From: Gimesia chilikensis
GTDB taxonomy: Bacteria; Planctomycetota; Planctomycetia; Planctomycetales; Planctomycetaceae
DNA: 64,000 bases
Direction of reading: 5' to 3'
NCBI RefSeq assembly: GCF_008329715.1
Contig: NZ_VTSR01000006.1
Location: forward strand, 372,001-436,000
In this document: piece by piece, positions 60,255-64,000 of the stretch
Layout of the letters: the number at the start of each line of letters is the position of its first letter
Numbering within the stretch: the first letter of the stretch is position 1
Translations under genes and position numbers: made by a program
The notes under the pieces: model-generated
Told to the model about the DNA's origin: nothing
Databases searched by the model: none
Seen by the model: the letters and a program-made list of their open reading frames with translations, nothing else

Positions 60255-60408
60255 TTATCATACAATTAAAACCCGCATGTCAATTATCTCAGCCTGGAGA
60301 TCTGCCTATCTCTTCATAAAACAGAGAATTATGTTATTTTAGACTCATTCCAGACTCACCTCCGATGAGCCTTGCAGTTTTTTTTATCCTACAATATTTT
60401 ATGATTGT
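60255..60408. promoter_or_regulatory. Candidate GntR/FCD operator motifs
   Basis: Minus-strand ATTGTATGATAA (60255-60266) and ATTGTAGGATAA (60384-60395) match at 11 of 12 positions. The second overlaps an ACAAT...ATTGT inverted repeat (60391-60408). They flank the divergent start regions, as FCD regulator sites usually do. Binding is inferred. Confidence 0.5.
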
Positions 60409-60465
60409 TAACACCGTCAGCTTCCAATCACCGCCGCGTGCCATCGTTGACAAAGGAAATCCTTA

Positions 60466-61314
60466 ATGCGAATCAGTCGCGTCAAACAGAAACTCAACCA
60501 GAATGAACCGGTCCTCTTTACCCAGCTGCATCTGCTAGACCCCAGCGTCTTTGAACTGACCAGCCTGATGGGCTTCGATGGCATCTGGATGGACATGGAA
60601 CATCACACCTACAGTGTGGAGACCGCCAACCAGTTAATGCGGGCTGCCCGAATCGGAAGCTCTGACATTCTGGCCCGACCGGCCAACGGCGAGTTCATGC
60701 GACTGGGACGTATGCTGGAAGCGGGTGCCCAGGGCATCATGTATCCGCGCTGCAGCAGCGCAGAAGAAGCAGCGGAAGTGGTGAAATGGTCCAAGTTTGC
60801 CCCTCTGGGAAAACGGGGATTCGACGGCGGCAATCCGGACATGCCCTACTGCACGATGCCGATGGGTGAGTACATTCAGCAGGCAAACGAAAATACATTT
60901 ATCATCATCCAGCTGGAAGAACAGGCAGCGGTCGACCAGGCGGAAGCCATTGCAGCGGTCCCGGGAGTTGATGCACTGATGCTGGGGCCGGGTGACTTCT
61001 CGATCCTGGAAGGCTTCCCCGGACAGTTTGATCATCCACGCCTGCAGGCTGCCATCGACGCCATTGCTGCCGCCGCCGCAAACCAGGGCAAACACTGGGG
61101 CATGCCGACCTTTAACACCGAACACGCGCAGATGCTGCTCAGCAAAGGTGCCCGGCTGTTGTTCCATATGGCGGATATTATTTTCATCAAGAATGGCCTG
61201 GAACTGATGCAGCAGCAGTTCAGCCAGATTGGGTTCACCTTCGATAATCAGCTCAACAAACCAGCCACAGCCTACCTGGAGGGCAAGAGTGATGAACAGC
61301 AAGCTTCCCGATGA
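60466..61314 (+). CDS. HpcH/HpaI aldolase family protein
   Basis: A 282-residue class II pyruvate aldolase. AAAGGAAAT precedes the ATG. Key elements are DMEHHTYS with the catalytic His, ILARPANGEF with the Arg, QLEEQAAVDQAEAIAAVPGV with the metal-binding Glu, and GPGDFSILEGF with the metal-binding Asp. It has a longer C-terminal tail than the copy at 36701, which shares about the same fold but a different substrate-pocket pattern. It should split a 2-keto acid into pyruvate and an aldehyde. It overlaps the next gene by 23 bases, so the two are co-translated, and it is divergent to the GntR regulator. The substrate is unknown. Confidence 0.88.
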   Translation: MRISRVKQKLNQNEPVLFTQLHLLDPSVFELTSLMGFDGIWMDMEHHTYSVETANQLMRAARIGSSDILARPANGEFMRLGRMLEAGAQGIMYPRCSSAEEAAEVVKWSKFAPLGKRGFDGGNPDMPYCTMPMGEYIQQANENTFIIIQLEEQAAVDQAEAIAAVPGVDALMLGPGDFSILEGFPGQFDHPRLQAAIDAIAAAAANQGKHWGMPTFNTEHAQMLLSKGARLLFHMADIIFIKNGLELMQQQFSQIGFTFDNQLNKPATAYLEGKSDEQQASR

Positions 61315-63628
61315 CAAGACACTCTTCGACCAGCAACTGAAGCAGTTTATGCCTCCGGGCAGCTTCGATGCCCACGCTCACTTCTATCGCCCCCAGGACG
61401 CCATCGCCGGACTGCCCTCCTCTGCTGAAAATGCGCAGGGTTTCTCGGGCTGGCAGGAATACTGTGACAAGCAGGATCCCTGGATGGGCCCGCTCCGCCC
61501 CTCTGCCGGCCTGTTCTTTGCCATTCCGAATCCCAAACTGGAACGGGACGGCGCCAACGAGTATGTCCTCAATGAAATCAAAGATCAGCCCGGCTCGCGT
61601 GCCCTGCTGCTGGTCACCCCCGCAGATGATCCCGCTGAAGTGGAAGCCAAAATCAAAGCAGGCCCCTACAGCGGATTTAAAGTCTATCATGTCTACGCCG
61701 ACCGCCCAGACACCCTGGAAGCGGAGCCCCAGGAATTCATTCCGGAATGGGTCTGGGAACTGTCCGAACAATATAGTCTGGCCATCATGCTGCACATGGT
61801 ACGCGCCCGTGCGGTGGCAGATCCAATCAACCAGAGTTATATACGCAACCGTTGCCTGCAGTACCCCAACGCAAAACTGATCCTGGCGCATGCCGCCCGT
61901 GGCTTCTGTGGTAATCATACCACCGAAGGCATCGCCTCTCTGCGCGGTCTGGACAATGTCTTCTTCGACACCTCCGCCGTCTGTGAAGCGCAGCCTTTCG
62001 AAGCCATTCTCCGCGAGTTCGGCACTACCCGCCTGATGTTTGGAAGCGACTTCTCCGTCAGCGAACTAACGGGACGCTGCGTGAGCATTGGCGATGGTTT
62101 TCTCTGGCTGGGAGACCAGAACGTTAACTGGGAAACATCAAAGTTTGCCCAACCGGCGCGTGTGGGACTCGAATCCCTGCTGGCCCTCAAACAGGCCTGC
62201 CACACCTTTAGACTGAATGATGCCGACGTCGAACGTATTTTCTGCACCAACGCACGGCAGATGCTGGGCATCCAGACTGCCTCCCCGCAGAATCAGACCC
62301 AGGAAACCTATCGACGTGCGAAGCAGTTGATCCCCGGCGGCACACAGTTACTCAGCAAGCGTCCCGAAATGTTTGCCCCGGACTGCTGGCCCGGTTATTA
62401 CCGAGAAGCCAGCGGCTGCGAAGTGATTGACCTCGACGGTAAAAAGTATCACGATCTGGCGACGTCCGGAATCGGCTCCTGCCTGCTGGGCTATCGCGAC
62501 CCCGATGTGACTGACGCTGTCGTACGACGGGTGCAGCTCGGCTCCATGAGCTCGCTGAATGCTCCGGAAGAAGTCGAACTCGCTGCACTGCTGACGGAAC
62601 TGCATCCCTGGTCCGACCAGGCCCGCTTCTGTCGCACCGGCGGCGAATCGATGTCGATCGCCGTTCGCATTGCCCGCGCCTCAACCGGCCGCGATGAGGT
62701 CGCTTTGTGTGGCTATCACGGCTGGAGCGACTGGTACCTGGCTACCAACCTGCCCCGCAAGTCAGCCGAAACGGGAACCACTCTCGACAAGCACCTGCTG
62801 CCCGGCCTGGAACCGGCGGGCGTTCCCATGGGACTGGCAGAGACGACACACCCTTTCACCTACAACGATATCGATGCCCTGAAACAGATCGTGAAGGAAC
62901 GCGGTTCAAAACTGGCTGCTGTCGTAATGGAACCCACACGCTACACTCACCCCGAACCGGGTTTCCTGGAAGCGGTTCGCGAGATCTGTGATGAGTGCGG
63001 TGCGGTGCTGGTAATCGATGAAATCACAACCGGCTGGCGATTGACGCTGGGCGGCGCGCATCTGCATTACGGAATCGAGCCTGATATCGCCGTGTTTGCA
63101 AAAGCACTCGGCAACGGACACCCGATTGCAGCCATCATCGGCAGGCGAAGTGTCATGGATGCCGCCGAGAACTCCTTTATCTCCAGCACCTACTGGACCG
63201 AAGGCGTCGGTCCGACCGCGGCACTGGCGACCATCAAAAAAATGCAGTCTGTCGATGTCCGTCAGCACATTGACCAGATCGGGGAAGCGTTTCGAGCCGG
63301 CTGGAGCGAGTTGGGCGCACGCCATCAACTGCCCGTCAAAGTCTTCGGACACTCGGTTCTGCTGCATCATACGTTCGACCATCCGCAGGCTGCCGAACTG
63401 GGGACGCTGTTTACGATTCGCATGCTGGATCACGGTTTCCTGACCGGCAGTGGATTTTACCCGACACTCGCGCACGAGCAGCGACATGTCGATGCATACT
63501 TCCAGGCAGCAGACGCCGTGTTCGCCGAACTGAAGCAGGCACTTGACCAGGATGACTTAACAACGCGATTGAGCACTCCGGTCCGGCACTCCGGGTTTGC
63601 CCGGCTGACTCCCAGCCCGAAAAGCTGA
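61292..63628 (+). CDS. Fused amidohydrolase and class III aminotransferase/aminomutase
   Basis: About 778 residues from the ATG at 61292, which follows GGAGGGCAAG; a start further upstream would lie inside the aldolase gene. Residues ~1-330 are an amidohydrolase-2 TIM barrel: GSFDAHAHFYRP with the H-x-H metal site, KLILAHAARGFC, and RLMFGSDFSVSE. Residues ~345-778 are a class III PLP enzyme like glutamate-1-semialdehyde aminomutase: RAKQLIPGGTQLLSKRPEMF, GGESMSIAVRIARASTG, YHGWSDWYLA, LVIDEITTGWR, and VFAKALGNGHPI with the PLP Lys at ~604. Both active sites are complete. With the aldolase it suggests a catabolic pathway for an amino or hydroxy acid. The fusion in one chain is unusual. Confidence 0.88.
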   Translation: MNSKLPDDKTLFDQQLKQFMPPGSFDAHAHFYRPQDAIAGLPSSAENAQGFSGWQEYCDKQDPWMGPLRPSAGLFFAIPNPKLERDGANEYVLNEIKDQPGSRALLLVTPADDPAEVEAKIKAGPYSGFKVYHVYADRPDTLEAEPQEFIPEWVWELSEQYSLAIMLHMVRARAVADPINQSYIRNRCLQYPNAKLILAHAARGFCGNHTTEGIASLRGLDNVFFDTSAVCEAQPFEAILREFGTTRLMFGSDFSVSELTGRCVSIGDGFLWLGDQNVNWETSKFAQPARVGLESLLALKQACHTFRLNDADVERIFCTNARQMLGIQTASPQNQTQETYRRAKQLIPGGTQLLSKRPEMFAPDCWPGYYREASGCEVIDLDGKKYHDLATSGIGSCLLGYRDPDVTDAVVRRVQLGSMSSLNAPEEVELAALLTELHPWSDQARFCRTGGESMSIAVRIARASTGRDEVALCGYHGWSDWYLATNLPRKSAETGTTLDKHLLPGLEPAGVPMGLAETTHPFTYNDIDALKQIVKERGSKLAAVVMEPTRYTHPEPGFLEAVREICDECGAVLVIDEITTGWRLTLGGAHLHYGIEPDIAVFAKALGNGHPIAAIIGRRSVMDAAENSFISSTYWTEGVGPTAALATIKKMQSVDVRQHIDQIGEAFRAGWSELGARHQLPVKVFGHSVLLHHTFDHPQAAELGTLFTIRMLDHGFLTGSGFYPTLAHEQRHVDAYFQAADAVFAELKQALDQDDLTTRLSTPVRHSGFARLTPSPKS

Positions 63629-63692
63629 ATCGGCCGCTGGACGCACTGAGGTTAAGGGATCACAGTTGCCCCCGTGCTGTGTGGGCACTCAC

Positions 63693-63884
63693 CTACTTCA
63701 ACTGGTCGAGCGATATGAAATTGGGAGCGGAAGAAGATTCTGAACTCGAAGGACAGCCGCTGCAGGAGCCGCCGGCACAGCCTGGGCGTTGCTTGAAAAA
63801 ATGTACCAGCCGTCGCAAGATGCACAATCCGGCTGTCGCGACGCAGAGCAATACGATCACCAGTTGCCAGTCGATCTGATTCAT
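63693..63884 (-). CDS. FeoB-associated Cys-rich membrane protein
   Basis: A 63-residue protein with one N-terminal TM (WQLVIVLLCVATAGLCILRR) and a C-terminal Cys-rich tail (GCAGGSCSGCPSSS), as in the FeoB-associated Cys-rich family. GAGGTGAAACA gives a good ribosome binding site. It begins 60 bases after the end of a feoB-like fragment on the same strand, which supports a ferrous-iron transport role at the cytoplasmic membrane. The Cys residues may bind iron or a cluster. This is inferred from context and pattern. Confidence 0.8.
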   Translation of the reverse strand: MNQIDWQLVIVLLCVATAGLCILRRLVHFFKQRPGCAGGSCSGCPSSSESSSAPNFISLDQLK

Positions 63885-63944
63885 TGTTTCACCTCATTCA
63901 AAATGAGCTTCTGATCTTGCAGCGATGCCCTGGAGAAACCACTG

Positions 63945-64000
63945 TCAGATCAGTAACATCCCCACCTGATAGCAGACCAGTGCTCCCAGGTAGGCCAGTG
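63945..64000 (-). CDS. feoB: C-terminal end of FeoB, cut by the window edge
   Basis: The last 17 codons before the TGA read LAYLGALVCYQVGMLLI on the minus strand, matching the terminal membrane helix of FeoB ferrous-iron transporters. The gene continues off the right edge. The call is short and rests partly on the adjacent FeoB-associated gene. Confidence 0.65.
   Translation of the reverse strand, partial: LAYLGALVCYQVGMLLI

Overview
The window reads as chromosomal DNA from a planctomycete, most like the Gimesia/Planctomyces group. The organism call rests on gene families concentrated in that phylum: two DUF1501 proteins, a DUF1549/DUF1553 (PSD1) cytochrome, a PVC-type heme-binding dehydrogenase with HEAT repeats, a C-x-P-S sulfatase, an ECF sigma factor paired with a membrane FecR-like protein, and a giant surface protein that opens with an LEDRTLL motif. 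No rRNA, tRNA, CRISPR array, insertion sequence or prophage was recognised.

Layout. 1-10.3 kb: a small HMA-like protein, a Tat-exported beta-propeller protein, a large GlnE-type nucleotidyltransferase with ACT domains in its middle, a His/Tyr-rich secreted protein behind a sigma-54-like promoter, a sulfatase, a monoheme c-type protein, an endonuclease/exonuclease/phosphatase protein and a CSIHPW-motif secreted protein. 10.4-27.9 kb: one minus-strand gene for a 5,821-residue surface protein. It is built of beta-helix modules, ~130-residue repeats, Ig-like and Calx-beta domains, two zinc-protease-like regions, and a cohesin-like plus dockerin-like pair. 28.7-35.1 kb: an outer-membrane-type protein, the PVC heme-binding dehydrogenase and guaA.

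35.6-45.2 kb: a secreted unknown, an HpcH/HpaI aldolase, a DUF1501 protein, then a tight PSD1 - DUF1501 - PQQ-propeller run. 45.2-47.6 kb: murC-murB, overlapping by 35 bp. 48.0-55.4 kb: a small helical protein, then a three-gene operon of a VWA membrane protein, a long Gln-rich coiled-coil membrane protein and a Q/K-rich secreted protein. 55.5-59.3 kb: a small secreted protein, a lipoprotein, then an ECF sigma factor translationally coupled to a FecR-like membrane partner behind several perfect inverted repeats. 59.5-63.6 kb: a GntR/FCD regulator divergent from an aldolase and a fused amidohydrolase-aminotransferase, with a repeated candidate operator between them. 63.7-64.0 kb: a FeoB-associated Cys-rich protein and the last 17 residues of FeoB.

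The most notable items are the giant protein with a metzincin and PPC domain interrupting a beta-helix, the GlnE-ACT chimera with D-x-E in its second active site, the amidohydrolase-aminotransferase fusion in a small catabolic operon, and the palindrome-rich control region of the ECF pair. Most gene calls are by family recognition from memory; no searches were run.
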